Notes: generated by a model not told the origin, from the letters alone. Numbered from the stretch's first letter, positions 34,576 through 43,534 are shown. The stretch: DNA of 64,000 bases from Thalassospira sp. HJ (GCF_000948415.1 NZ_JYII01000021.1:62001-126000); one strand, 5' to 3'. Translations and numbers: made by a program.

Positions 34576-36363
34576 ATGATTTGGCTGATACTAGGGTTGC
34601 TGTTTCTAATTGCAGCGGCATTTATATTCGTTAAGGGGATACCAGAAAGTCGTCCAGCAATTGGCAAGATGACTTCAGCCGGGTTGTTTTTCGTTGCATT
34701 GGTTTGCTTTGCTTCGACATCGTATGTCTATGTCGGCGGTAACCAAGTAGCGCACTTGAAGCGAATATACGGGGGTAGTTCGCTTCCTGCTGGCAGACTG
34801 ATCGCTCTTTCAGGCGAAAACGGTTTTCAATCAAGAATTTTGTCGCCCGGTTTTCATTTTGAACCTTTGCTGACTGTTATCAACGACGTTGCAGTCCTGC
34901 CGATGGTTGAGATTCCACCAGGTTCATATGGTCTGATTGAAGCTCGGGACGGAAATCCGTTACCTTCCGGTGCAGCCTTTGCCGCGCCGTGGCCCGAGGC
35001 AGAAGTCAAGGATATGCTCGACGCGTCTTACTTCCTGCAGAATGGCGGGCAGAAAGGCCTTCAAACCACAGTGCTGAAGCCGGGTGTTTACCCTCTGAAC
35101 CTCTATCTCTTCCGTGTAAAAATCGGAACCGGGAGTGCAGAGATTACCTATGATCGTGACGGTCTCACCGAGGGTAATGGCCCCACTGATACGCTCATTA
35201 CCGAAATTCCAGCGGGTTTTGTTGGGGTTGTAAAGTCGAACGTCCAAGAACGTCCGAGCTCGGAATGCGATGAGATCACTAACAGTGATGTTAGCGCATT
35301 GAGTGTCGCTTTGGTTCCGCGTGGGTGCAAGGGTATCTGGAAAACGGTTCTCAACCCGGATGCATATTACATAAATCGCGAGGCTTACGACGTGACCCTC
35401 GTGGATACGCGTGTTCAAACGTGGAAATACCGTGGTGGATATGTAAAGCGTTCGATCAAACTTAACGTCGACCAGCAAGGAAAAATTGGACAGACGGAAA
35501 CCACAGATAACGTCGTGTTCAACCCCAAAGATGATGCGGACCGCGCCATTGTCGTCAAGGTGGAGGGTTGGGAAATCCCCCAAGAGGTTCGCGTCCTGGT
35601 TCAGGTGACACGCGAAAATGCCCCCTATGTTGTTGCGTCGGTTGGTAGTCTTCGAGAGATAGAGGACCGAGTACTTACACCAACTATCCGTTCTATTGTT
35701 CGCGACGTTGCAGGTGGATCAATACAGCTTCCAAGTGTTGATGGCTCGAACGCTTATGTGGTGAGAAAAACGCGCGTTCTAGATCTGATTGAAAATCGGG
35801 AAGCACTGCAAAACACCATTGAACGGAAGGTTCGCATAGAAGGTGACAAGGCAGGTATCAATATAAAAGAGGTACGACTTGGTGAGCCTGTAATTCCGCC
35901 TGAACTGCTTGTTGCACGACAGAGAGAGCAGCTGGCAAGTCAGCTTGCTGCAGCCTATCAGCAGGAAAAACTGTCGCAAGATGAACGAATTAAAACCGAG
36001 AAATCACGTGCGACAGCAAATCAGCAATCAGAGTTGGTTAAGGCTGAAATTGACGTCGAAATCTCTGAGAAGCGCAAGTTAGAGCGCAAAAACCTTGGGG
36101 AAGCAGAAAAAAGCTATTTGACGGCTCTGGCAGACGGCCAGATGGCTCAGGCACAGGTTCTGGGCGAAGATCGCGTCGTAATGCTTCAAGCTTTGGAGAA
36201 GTTCCTAAATACACTTGAGAGAAAGCCAGAGTTGGTAAAGCTCGTCTCGAAACTTGTGCCGGAGGTTTACGTTTCTGGCGACGCAAGCGACGGGTTGGGG
36301 GGAGCCGCAGCCATTTTACGCGGCACTCAACTGTTCAAAGGCGCAAACAAGCCAGCTGAATAA
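34576..36363 (+). CDS. SPFH/Band 7 (flotillin-like) membrane protein
   Basis: A 595-residue protein with two N-terminal membrane segments (residues 2-20 and about 33-50). An SPFH-type domain lies in the middle (ENGFQSRILSPGFHFEPLL, then residues about 310-450 including VGSLREIEDRVLTPTIRSIVRDVAG). A charged coiled coil follows at about 445-540 (QREQLASQLAAAYQQEKLSQ ...) and a glycine-rich tail. Such proteins scaffold membrane domains or control proteases. Codon use is visibly more AT-rich than that of its neighbours (ATA, AGA, TTA and AAA codons are frequent), suggesting later acquisition. It stands alone between two near-identical terminators. No partner (NfeD or protease) is adjacent. Confidence 0.8.
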   Translation: MIWLILGLLFLIAAAFIFVKGIPESRPAIGKMTSAGLFFVALVCFASTSYVYVGGNQVAHLKRIYGGSSLPAGRLIALSGENGFQSRILSPGFHFEPLLTVINDVAVLPMVEIPPGSYGLIEARDGNPLPSGAAFAAPWPEAEVKDMLDASYFLQNGGQKGLQTTVLKPGVYPLNLYLFRVKIGTGSAEITYDRDGLTEGNGPTDTLITEIPAGFVGVVKSNVQERPSSECDEITNSDVSALSVALVPRGCKGIWKTVLNPDAYYINREAYDVTLVDTRVQTWKYRGGYVKRSIKLNVDQQGKIGQTETTDNVVFNPKDDADRAIVVKVEGWEIPQEVRVLVQVTRENAPYVVASVGSLREIEDRVLTPTIRSIVRDVAGGSIQLPSVDGSNAYVVRKTRVLDLIENREALQNTIERKVRIEGDKAGINIKEVRLGEPVIPPELLVARQREQLASQLAAAYQQEKLSQDERIKTEKSRATANQQSELVKAEIDVEISEKRKLERKNLGEAEKSYLTALADGQMAQAQVLGEDRVVMLQALEKFLNTLERKPELVKLVSKLVPEVYVSGDASDGLGGAAAILRGTQLFKGANKPAE

Positions 36364-36381
36364 GAAAAACGCACTATAGAG

Positions 36382-36408
36382 AGGGCCGGTTTTTACCGGC
36401 CCTTTTTG
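36382..36408 (+). terminator. Terminator after the SPFH gene
   Basis: AGGGCCGGT (36382-36390), a TTTT loop and ACCGGCCCT (36395-36403) form a perfect 9-bp stem followed by TTTTTG. The core GGGCCGGTTTTTAC is shared with the terminator at 34439-34472. Confidence 0.9.
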
Positions 36409-36443
36409 TTTGTATTTAGCGTTATTTCATCCCGCGATTATAG

Positions 36444-36457
36444 TTGATCAAAATCAA
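36444..36457. promoter_or_regulatory. Perfect FNR/FixK-type box upstream of irr
   Basis: TTGATCAAAATCAA equals the palindromic consensus TTGAT-N4-ATCAA exactly. It is centred about 96 bases before the irr start codon. A weak TAGTCT at 36480-36485 would be positioned as a -10 element for class II activation. Control by an FNR, FnrL or FixK protein is inferred. Confidence 0.6.
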
Positions 36458-36546
36458 AGAACAACGCGTTCGGGTTCTTTAGTCTATGCCAAGAATTTAA
36501 CAGGGCCATTGTGATTGTGGCCCGACCACGACAAAGGGGCAAAGCT

Positions 36547-36987
36547 ATGGGACATACATCGCGTCCATATACCAACGCGCTTAACCGGCTCAAGGATGCC
36601 AATCTGCGTCCGACGCGTCAGCGTCTGGCACTGGCTCGTTTGCTGTTTGATGATGGCCACCGTCACGTCACGGCAGAACAGCTGCATTCCGAAGCCATGA
36701 GCAACAATATCAAGGTATCGCTGGCAACGGTTTACAACACCCTGCACCAGTTCACCGATGCGCGCCTTCTCAATGAAATCGTGATTGATTCGGGTCGATC
36801 CTATTTCGATACCAACACCGAACCGCATTACCATTTCTATTGCGAAGAAGACGGCATGCTGTCCGATATCCCGGCCGGTGACGTCAAGATCGCCAACATT
36901 CCGAACATGCCCAACGGCACGGAACTGGCATCGGTCGATCTGGTGTTCCGTCTGCGTCGCAACCAGGCGGCACAGAACGCGGCCTAA
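36547..36987 (+). CDS. irr: Iron response regulator Irr (Fur family)
   Basis: Alphaproteobacterial Fur-family regulator that coordinates heme synthesis and iron metabolism and is controlled by heme. The 146-residue protein has the winged helix (LRPTRQRLALARLLF ... VSLATVYNTLHQFTDARLL) and TEPHYHFYCEEDG, the HxH region implicated in heme binding in Irr. The N-terminal Cys-Pro heme regulatory motif of Bradyrhizobium Irr is absent. ATG 36547 (MGHTSRPY) is preferred over an upstream GTG-type start. It lies just upstream of a rubrerythrin gene, a common Irr-associated neighbour, but the two are separated by a terminator. Confidence 0.9.
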   Translation: MGHTSRPYTNALNRLKDANLRPTRQRLALARLLFDDGHRHVTAEQLHSEAMSNNIKVSLATVYNTLHQFTDARLLNEIVIDSGRSYFDTNTEPHYHFYCEEDGMLSDIPAGDVKIANIPNMPNGTELASVDLVFRLRRNQAAQNAA

Positions 36988-37100
36988 GACATACCCGCCG
37001 TCCTTTGCGCAGCCTTGCGCAGGTGACAGGCAGATGAAATCTGACGTCTGATCAGTGCAATTGCCCCTGCTCTGCTTGACGACGGTGGATTTGACGACAA

Positions 37101-37143
37101 ATAAAGGGCGGCAGAACCACTTGGTTCTGCCGCCTTATTTTTT
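37101..37143 (+). terminator. irr terminator
   Basis: A 13-bp perfect stem (37107-37119 with 37122-37134), extended by AATAA/TTATT pairing, is followed by a T-tract. It separates irr from the rubrerythrin gene. Confidence 0.9.
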
Positions 37144-37202
37144 GCGACTTTTGCTCATACAACACGGCTGTATTGGGCGAACAATAACAAGGATCAGCGC
37201 AC

Positions 37203-37637
37203 ATGGCGCTTAAGGGAACACGTACCGAGGCAAACCTGCGCGCGGCCTTTGCGGCTGAGGCGCAAACCAACCGACGCTATCTTTACTTTGCCCAGCAGGC
37301 TGACATTGAAGGCCAGACGGAGGCCGCCGAGCTTTTCCGCACCGCGGCCGAGGCCGAAACAGGCCATGCCTTTGGCCATCTGGAATTTCTCGAATCCGCG
37401 GGTGATCCCCTGACCGGCAAGGATATGGGCACAACGCGCCTTAACCTTGAAGCCGCGATCGCACAGGAAAAGGACGAGGCCGAAACGGCTTATCCGGAAA
37501 TGGCCCGCATCGCCCGTGAAGAGGGCCTTGAAGATGTTGCTGCCTGGTTTGAAAGTCTGGCACGGGTCGAAAGTGCCCATGCAGATCGCATCGAACGTCT
37601 TCTTGCCCGGATGGGTAGTCAGACTGATGCAAGCTGA
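37203..37637 (+). CDS. Rubrerythrin-family ferritin-like diiron protein
   Basis: A 144-residue four-helix bundle with the expected carboxylate and histidine ligands: AEAQTNRRYLYFAQQAD, EAETGHAFGHLEFL, EKDEAETAYPEMARIA and ESAHADRIERLL. The C-terminal rubredoxin domain of classical rubrerythrin is missing, so it is a stand-alone ferritin-like diiron domain. Such proteins reduce peroxide or buffer iron. Proximity to irr suggests a role in oxidative stress linked to iron. It has its own upstream region behind the irr terminator. Confidence 0.87.
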   Translation: MALKGTRTEANLRAAFAAEAQTNRRYLYFAQQADIEGQTEAAELFRTAAEAETGHAFGHLEFLESAGDPLTGKDMGTTRLNLEAAIAQEKDEAETAYPEMARIAREEGLEDVAAWFESLARVESAHADRIERLLARMGSQTDAS

Positions 37638-37729
37638 TTGAACCCTGATCGCCAGAACGTGATTTGTGATCACGGGTAAAACCAAAGAGTTTTGGGGCAT
37701 CGCAACCAAAACCGATGACAGGAAAACCG

Positions 37730-38014
37730 ATGTTTGTCGTTTCGCTAAGCTACAAGGTGCCGCTTGAACAGGTTGATGCCCATATCGAGGGCCATATTGC
37801 CTGGCTCAAGCAGGCCTATGCCAAGGGCATGTTTCTGGCATCCGGGCGCAAGGTGCCGCGCGATGGTGGGGTGATTCTGGCCAAGGGTGACCGCGCGGTC
37901 CTTGAAGACGAACTGACACGCGATCCGTTTCATCAGCATGATCTGGCTGACTATCACATCACGGAATTTGATCCGGTGATGGTGGCAGACGGTCTTGAGG
38001 CGCTTAAGGCTTAG
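37730..38014 (+). CDS. YciI-like protein
   Basis: A 94-residue alpha/beta-barrel dimer family protein. The conserved His-Asp region is present as IEGHIAWLKQAYAKGMFLASGRKVP, and DPFHQHDLADYHITEFDP toward the C-terminus is typical. YciI-like proteins are related to muconolactone isomerase-type folds, but their substrates are mostly unknown. ATG 37730 with AGGAAA upstream is the chosen start. Its last codons overlap the end of convergent eutC by four bases. Confidence 0.85.
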   Translation: MFVVSLSYKVPLEQVDAHIEGHIAWLKQAYAKGMFLASGRKVPRDGGVILAKGDRAVLEDELTRDPFHQHDLADYHITEFDPVMVADGLEALKA

Positions 38015-38784
38015 CCCTCGATCAGGTCAGGGTTGGATGAATTGTCTTTCAATGCCACACCCGACAGTCCCATCTTGCGCGATTCTGTCATCAGATAGGC
38101 GATCTTTTTGGCAGCCTTTTCCGGGCTTAGACCGGCCGGGCGGATGTTTGAAACGCAGTTGCGATCTGCGTTTGAACGCCCGCGCTTGGGTCCCCATGTC
38201 AGATAACAACCAAGCGAATCGGCACTCGACAGACCCGGGCGTTCACCAATCAGCATCACTGTCAGTTTCGCCCCCAAGGCCGCACCAATTTCATCGCCCA
38301 GTCCAACGCGTGATTGCGTTGCCAGCGTCACCGGTGCGACCGACCAGCTTTCACCCAACTGATCAAGGATCAGCGACAGGGTATTGGTCGCATGATCATG
38401 GGTCGCACGTGCCGACAGGCCATCGGCCAGAATGAAGGCAACGTCATAGTCCCCGGCATGTTTGCCCAGCGTCGCAGTCGATTCGTCATCAAGCAAACGA
38501 CCAAGATCGGGACGTTGCAGATAGGTCGGGCGATCAGGCGCAGCGGAATGGACATCAAGGATCGGTCGATCAAGCCCATCAAGCTGGGCACGGACGGAAC
38601 CGGCCTCAAAAGCCATATGCACCGAATCGCGGGCGCGCGCATGCGCCATCTGAAACTCCAGCAATCGTTCGGTGGGTAATCCGTCGCCCACTCGGCCAAG
38701 GCCGATGCGGGCATCGGTATGAACCCGCAGCGCATTCCACGGATCAAGGCCGCTCGGGATTTTCTTGTTGGTCAGATTGCTCAT
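38011..38784 (-). CDS. eutC: Ethanolamine ammonia-lyase small subunit EutC
   Basis: Small subunit of the adenosylcobalamin-dependent lyase that converts ethanolamine to acetaldehyde and ammonia. The 257-residue protein contains the conserved DARIGLGRVGDGLPT, FQMAHARARDSVH, VFILADGLSARA-type (AFILADGLSARATHDHA), LIGERPGLSSADSLGCYLTWGP and CVSNIRPAGLSPEKAA motifs. It lies directly after eutB on the minus strand. The enzyme requires B12, and a cobalamin biosynthesis operon is present at 58-64 kb of the same window. Confidence 0.95.
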   Translation of the reverse strand: MSNLTNKKIPSGLDPWNALRVHTDARIGLGRVGDGLPTERLLEFQMAHARARDSVHMAFEAGSVRAQLDGLDRPILDVHSAAPDRPTYLQRPDLGRLLDDESTATLGKHAGDYDVAFILADGLSARATHDHATNTLSLILDQLGESWSVAPVTLATQSRVGLGDEIGAALGAKLTVMLIGERPGLSSADSLGCYLTWGPKRGRSNADRNCVSNIRPAGLSPEKAAKKIAYLMTESRKMGLSGVALKDNSSNPDLIEG

Positions 38785-40176
38785 TTAAGCGGCCCCCGAC
38801 CATGCCAGAAGGTTCTGGGCCGCTTGCCCGTCAAGCTGCGGGCGGGTGCGGCCGTTCTGATCAAGAATTTCCATCTTGCGCAGCCAGGCGGCAAACTCCG
38901 GTGCCGGCTGCAGACCCAGCACAGAGCGCAGATACATCGCATCATGGAAGCTTGTGCTTTGGTAATTGAGCATGATGTCATCCGCACCGGGCACCCCGAT
39001 AACGAAGTTGCAGCCGGCAACACCCAGAAGGGTCAGCAGGTTGTCCATGTCATCCTGATCGGCCTCGGCATGGTTGGTGTAGCAAACATCGCATCCCATC
39101 GGCACGCCAAGCAACTTGCCACAGAAATGGTCCTCAAGACCCGCACGGGTGATCTGTTTGCCATCAAACAGATATTCCGGGCCAATAAAGCCGACCACGG
39201 TGTTGACCAGAAGCGGGGAATATTTGCGTGCTACCGCATAGGCACGCGCCTCGACGGTTTGCTGATCAATGCCTTCGTGGGCATCGGCTGAAAGGGCGGC
39301 ACCCTGTCCGGTTTCGAAATACATGACGTTGTCGCCAACCGTGCCGCGCTTAAGGCCCTTGGCAGCGTCTTCGGCCTCGGCCAGCATAGCCAGATTGATG
39401 CCAAAGCTTTCATTGGCCTTTTGTGTGCCGGCGATTGATTGGAACACCAGATCAACCGGCGCATTGCGCGCCATGACATCAATCGCCGTGGTCACATGGG
39501 CCAGAACGCAGGACTGGGTCGGGATATCGATCCGTTCACGGACCTCGTCGATCAGCTTAAGAAGCTCTATCATGGCTTCCGGGCTGTCAGTCGCCGGATT
39601 GATGCCAATCACCGCATCCCCACTGCCATGCATCAAACCATCGAGGATCGAGGCCGCGACGCCGGCGGGGTCATCGGTTGGATGGTTGGGCTGCAGGCGG
39701 ACCGAAAGATGCCCCGGCAAACCGATCGTATTGCGAAAGGCGGTCACTACATGGCATTTCTTGGCAACCGCAATCAGATCCTGATTGCGCATCAGCTTTG
39801 AAACCGCCGCCACCATCTCCGGCGTCAGGCCGGGGGCCAGATGTTTAAGCGCTTCGGGGGTGGCATCATCGCCCAAAAGCCAGTTGCGAAATTCACCCAC
39901 GGTCAAGGACGATACCGGTGCAAAGGCATCCGCATCATGATCGTCAATGATCATGCGGGTGACGTCATCATCCTCATAGGGAACAAGGACCTCGCTTAAA
40001 AACCGTTTGAGCGGCACATCGGCCAACACAAAGCGCGCCGCGACCCGTTCTTCATCCGAGCTTGCGGCAAGGCCTGCCAGCACATCGCCCGACCGAAGCG
40101 GACTTGCCTTTGCCAACAGGGTTTTCAAGTCGGGAAAGGTAAAGCGTTCAAAACTGAATGGCGCGCCGGTCTGCAA
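38785..40176 (-). CDS. eutB: Ethanolamine ammonia-lyase large subunit EutB
   Basis: Catalytic TIM-barrel subunit, 463 residues. The family motifs FPDLKTLLAKASPLRSGDVLAGLAA, RNTIGLPGHLSVRLQPNHP, DAVIGINPATDS, GCDVCYTNHAEADQDDM and GVPGADDIMLNYQSTSFHD are present. The start is placed at a TTG (40176) because a full AGGAGG ribosome-binding site lies six bases upstream and the protein alignment begins there; the frame remains open further but without support. Only eutB and eutC are present: no reactivase eutA, no transporter and no microcompartment shell genes adjoin them. Confidence 0.94.
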   Translation of the reverse strand: MQTGAPFSFERFTFPDLKTLLAKASPLRSGDVLAGLAASSDEERVAARFVLADVPLKRFLSEVLVPYEDDDVTRMIIDDHDADAFAPVSSLTVGEFRNWLLGDDATPEALKHLAPGLTPEMVAAVSKLMRNQDLIAVAKKCHVVTAFRNTIGLPGHLSVRLQPNHPTDDPAGVAASILDGLMHGSGDAVIGINPATDSPEAMIELLKLIDEVRERIDIPTQSCVLAHVTTAIDVMARNAPVDLVFQSIAGTQKANESFGINLAMLAEAEDAAKGLKRGTVGDNVMYFETGQGAALSADAHEGIDQQTVEARAYAVARKYSPLLVNTVVGFIGPEYLFDGKQITRAGLEDHFCGKLLGVPMGCDVCYTNHAEADQDDMDNLLTLLGVAGCNFVIGVPGADDIMLNYQSTSFHDAMYLRSVLGLQPAPEFAAWLRKMEILDQNGRTRPQLDGQAAQNLLAWSGAA

Positions 40177-40344
40177 GTTCTGCCTCCTGAAGCATGAAAG
40201 ACATCGCCAGGGAATTTTGGCCCTGTTCACAAAGGAAAACAGCGTCAAACATGACGCTGTTGCGATGCATGATCATCATTCGTCCATGGAAGCAGAAAAT
40301 GCCTCAAATGCAAAGTTTTTAATCACAAGGAAAGCGGCGCCTTC

Positions 40345-41169
40345 CTATTGAGCAGCCAATGCGGTGTCTGCCAGATCGTTGTGACCAACGGCAGTATTGT
40401 GCCGGCTGTTGGTTTCATCGCTGGGACCACGCAGCACGATATGCGGATGGCCAAGGGAGTTGAGCTCCACATGGCCGTCGACCTGATAGACATCGCGCAG
40501 AAGGTCGCTGTCGATCACATCCGAGCACGGACCAAACGCCACCATCCTGCCATCGCGAATGGCCATGGCCTGATCGCAATATTGCAGGGCATGGTTCAGG
40601 TCGTGAATGGCGATCAGGACAATGATGTTCTGGCCTTTGGCGACGTCGCGCATGAAGGACAGGACTTCCATCTGGCGATGCAGATCAAGGGCCGAGGTCG
40701 GCTCATCCATCAGAAGGATCTTCGGGTCACGCACTAGCGTCTGGGCAATCGCGACCAGCTGCCGCTGCCCGCCGCTCAGCTCACCCAGATTGCGCCCGGC
40801 AAGATCGCCAATACGAAGGGCGGCCAGAATCTCGTCGATCCGGGCAAGTTCTTCGGCGCGGACGCGCAGGCTGGAACCCTGTTTGGCGGCGAGAATGACG
40901 GACTCATAGACTGACAGAACGGCGGTCGAACCGGTATCCTGCGGCATATAGCAAATCGTGTTGCGATCTGATTGATGTGATCCAAGATCGACAACGCCGC
41001 CACCCTGTGCAAGGCCGGCAACACGGCGAAACAGGCTGGATTTACCAGCCGCGTTCGGGCCGATGACGGCGGTTACCGTGCCTGGCTGGATGGTCGGGGT
41101 GGTGACACCGGATACGACCTGCACCTTGCCATAGCGGGTGCCAATATCTTCAAGACGCAGCGTTACCAT
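40345..41169 (-). CDS. Iron-complex ABC transporter ATP-binding protein
   Basis: FecE/FhuC-type ATPase, 274 residues. Walker A reads GPNAAGKSSLF (Ala replaces the usual Gly after Asn), the signature is LGELSGGQRQLVAIAQTL, and Walker B is ILLMDEPTSALDLHRQ followed by IAIHDLNHAL. The C-terminal HPHIVLRG fits siderophore/heme importers. ATG 41169 overlaps the permease stop by seven bases. The order substrate-binding protein, permease, ATPase on the minus strand gives a complete importer. Whether it imports a ferric siderophore, heme or another metal chelate cannot be decided from sequence. Confidence 0.9.
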   Translation of the reverse strand: MVTLRLEDIGTRYGKVQVVSGVTTPTIQPGTVTAVIGPNAAGKSSLFRRVAGLAQGGGVVDLGSHQSDRNTICYMPQDTGSTAVLSVYESVILAAKQGSSLRVRAEELARIDEILAALRIGDLAGRNLGELSGGQRQLVAIAQTLVRDPKILLMDEPTSALDLHRQMEVLSFMRDVAKGQNIIVLIAIHDLNHALQYCDQAMAIRDGRMVAFGPCSDVIDSDLLRDVYQVDGHVELNSLGHPHIVLRGPSDETNSRHNTAVGHNDLADTALAAQ

Positions 41170-42224
41170 GATTTCCTCCGGCTTGCGAAGATCAGCGAGA
41201 AGAAGAAGGGCACACCGACAAGGGCGGTGATCACCCCGATCGGCAGGATCGCACCCGGGATCAGCAATTTCGACAGCACCGAGGTGGCCGACAGGATCAA
41301 GGCGCCGCACAGAATGGATGCCGGCAGGAAGAAGCGTTGATCTTCACCGACCAGCATGCGGGCAATATGCGGTCCGACAAGGCCGATAAAGCCAATCGTG
41401 CCGACGAATGAGACCGGAATGGCGGCCAGAAGGCTTACGATCAGCATGGTGCGCAGGCGAAGACCCTGCACGTTCACGCCAAAACTTTCCGCCTTGGCAT
41501 CGCCGAGCCGAAGGGCGGTCAGTGCCCATGCCTGCCGGGTAAAGAGCGGAATGGCAATGATGACTGCAACGGCGGTTACCGCCACCTTGGTCCAGGTTGC
41601 TTTCACAAGTGACCCCATGGTCCAGAAGACAACAGCTGCCAGGGCCTGCTCACTTGCCAGATATTGCAAAAGGGCCAGAAGCGCGTTGAAGGTAAAGACC
41701 AGCGCAATACCCAGAAGCACGATGGTTTCAACCGTCACACCGCGCAGGCGGCTAAAGAAATGAATGATCAATGCCGTACCCATCGCCATGATGAAGGCGT
41801 TGAGCGGAATGATGAAATCAACAAAGGCCGGCAGAAGCGCCACACCGAGGACCAATGCCAGTGCCGCGCCAAACCCGGCGGCGGCCGAAATGCCCAAGGT
41901 AAAGGGGCTGGCCAAAGGGTTGGCAAGGATGGTCTGCATTTGCGCGCCTGCGGTCGACAGGGCAGCACCGACGGTCAGCGCCATGAGCGCGACAGGCATG
42001 CGGATATCCCAGATCACCACGCGCAGCTGATCGGTGGCCGACCATGGATCAAGCAGGGTGGCGATCACGTCCGATAACGGATAATTCGCCGGGCCCGTCG
42101 CCAGATCGATGGCAAACGAAAGAAACAATGCCCCCGCCATTGCAAGCAGGAGCAAAAAACGACGCAGGGAGCGTGCTTTGTAATGCACGCTCCCGGCTTC
42201 GACGCTGATTTGGTTGGTCGTCAT
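41163..42224 (-). CDS. FecCD-family iron-complex ABC transporter permease
   Basis: Polytopic permease of 353 residues with about nine or ten membrane segments. FecCD hallmarks are visible: VGAALSTAGAQMQTILANPLASPFTLGISAAAGFGAAL, GIALVFTFNALLALLQYLASEQALAAVVFWTMGSL, and near the C-terminus VGTIGFIGLVGPHIARMLVGEDQRFFLPAS. The start at ATG 42224 shares a base with the stop of the binding-protein gene (TAATG), giving translational coupling. A single permease suggests a homodimer. Confidence 0.92.
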   Translation of the reverse strand: MTTNQISVEAGSVHYKARSLRRFLLLLAMAGALFLSFAIDLATGPANYPLSDVIATLLDPWSATDQLRVVIWDIRMPVALMALTVGAALSTAGAQMQTILANPLASPFTLGISAAAGFGAALALVLGVALLPAFVDFIIPLNAFIMAMGTALIIHFFSRLRGVTVETIVLLGIALVFTFNALLALLQYLASEQALAAVVFWTMGSLVKATWTKVAVTAVAVIIAIPLFTRQAWALTALRLGDAKAESFGVNVQGLRLRTMLIVSLLAAIPVSFVGTIGFIGLVGPHIARMLVGEDQRFFLPASILCGALILSATSVLSKLLIPGAILPIGVITALVGVPFFFSLIFASRRKSW

Positions 42225-43354
42225 TAGTTTGTGGCTGTATCGCTGATCGAGATGAAGTAGCCCGGCTGGTAATCCAGCGGCAGGAAGCGTTCGTGCAGTT
42301 CCTTGAAGGTTGCTTCGGCATCGATGTCCGCAAACAGGTCCGGGTGGAACCATTTCGCCATCTGTTCGATCACAACGAACTGGTACGGGCTGTTATAGAA
42401 CTGGTGCCAGACGGCATGAACTTCACCATTTTCGACCGCTTTGACGCCAGTAAAGGCCGGGCGTTCCATTAGGCCAACCAGTTTGCGGCGTGCTTCAACC
42501 ATATCGGCATCCGGGCCAAGACCGACCCATGCGCCGCCTGGTGAGTAAGCTTCCCAGCTTGCACCGGTGCCTACGAACTGATCGGGGTTGGATGCAACAA
42601 CCTGTTCCGGGTTGATCGTGCCAAAGGTGCCCGGAATGATCGATGCCGCGATGTTCACGCCACCGGCCATTTCAACCATGGTGCCGAAGTTCTCGTTACC
42701 AAATGACATGCAGCATTCATCGGAATAACCCGCCGCGCGTTCAATGAAGACCTGCGGTTTTTCCGGGTTTGCCTTGGCAATGCGGTCGGTGACGTTCTTG
42801 ATGCTGTTGGTGCGGAAGCTGATGAATTCCGCAGCACGGTCTTCCTTGCCGGTCAGCTGACCGAGGATTTTCATGCTGGTGTCGGTGTTTTTCATCGGTG
42901 CTTCGCGGAAGTCGATATAGACCAGCGGAATGCCAACAGCGGCGAGTTTTTCGTCAAAACCGCCATCTTCGGTCGCACTTTTGGCTTCGAGGTTCATGAT
43001 CACGACGTCCGGATTGACCGAAATGGCCTGTTCGATGTCGAACGTGCCATCTTTCATGCCACCAAAGGTCGGAATGTCGTCAATACGCGGATATTTTGCA
43101 GCATAGATGTCGTAGGTCTGCGGATCGGCCTTTTTCAGGTCGTCGCGCCAGCCGACAACACGCTGGAAGGGGTCTTCGCTATCAAGCGTTGCCAGACCAT
43201 AAATCAGGCGTCCTTCCCCCAGAATGACACGTTCGACCGGCAGTTCGACCGCGACTTCACGCCCGGCAATGTCGGTGATCGTGACGGTTTCTGCGGCTTG
43301 TGCCGTTCCTGCCAGCAGCATGGTAACTGCGGCAAATGCACCCAAGATTTTCAT
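42224..43354 (-). CDS. Periplasmic iron-complex-binding protein (FepB/BtuF-like)
   Basis: Periplasmic substrate-binding protein of 376 residues with a signal peptide (MKILGAFAAVTMLLAGTAQA, cleavage expected after AQA). The helical-backbone family features are TVTITDIAGREVAVELPVERVIL, then NPDVVIMNLEA and FGTINPEQVVASNPDQFV. The segment SDECCMSFGNENFG contains a vicinal cysteine pair that is unusual for the family. ATG 43354 has GAGGG seven bases upstream; ATG 43360 is too close to it. It is the first gene of the importer operon and diverges from a methyltransferase across an AT-rich region with a Fur-like site. Confidence 0.9.
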   Translation of the reverse strand: MKILGAFAAVTMLLAGTAQAAETVTITDIAGREVAVELPVERVILGEGRLIYGLATLDSEDPFQRVVGWRDDLKKADPQTYDIYAAKYPRIDDIPTFGGMKDGTFDIEQAISVNPDVVIMNLEAKSATEDGGFDEKLAAVGIPLVYIDFREAPMKNTDTSMKILGQLTGKEDRAAEFISFRTNSIKNVTDRIAKANPEKPQVFIERAAGYSDECCMSFGNENFGTMVEMAGGVNIAASIIPGTFGTINPEQVVASNPDQFVGTGASWEAYSPGGAWVGLGPDADMVEARRKLVGLMERPAFTGVKAVENGEVHAVWHQFYNSPYQFVVIEQMAKWFHPDLFADIDAEATFKELHERFLPLDYQPGYFISISDTATN

Positions 43355-43460
43355 TCCCATTCCCTCAAAATTAGGATTGCCTGAGGCCGGGATTATCAGT
43401 TATTAAGAATGCAAATCAATATGTTTCGCAAAAATAGTGAAAATTTTTGATTTATTAAAA

Positions 43461-43479
43461 GATAATAATATTCAATTTA
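43461..43479. promoter_or_regulatory. Fur-box-like site in the divergent importer/methyltransferase promoter region
   Basis: GATAATAATATTCAATTTA matches the 19-bp Fur consensus at 14 positions and lies in the 180-base AT-rich gap between the divergent genes. A nearby TGCAAATCAATATGTTTCGCA-like imperfect palindrome at 43410-43430 is a second candidate. Iron or manganese repression of the importer is inferred. Confidence 0.45.
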
Positions 43480-43534
43480 GAGTTGAGCAACGCAGCAGGT
43501 TTCTGCTGTTTTCGGCCAAGAGAGATCCGGAAAA

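Noticed and set aside
38011-40176. Ethanolamine microcompartment locus
   Set aside because: Only eutB and eutC are present. No shell, eutA, eutP or eutQ genes are found on either side.
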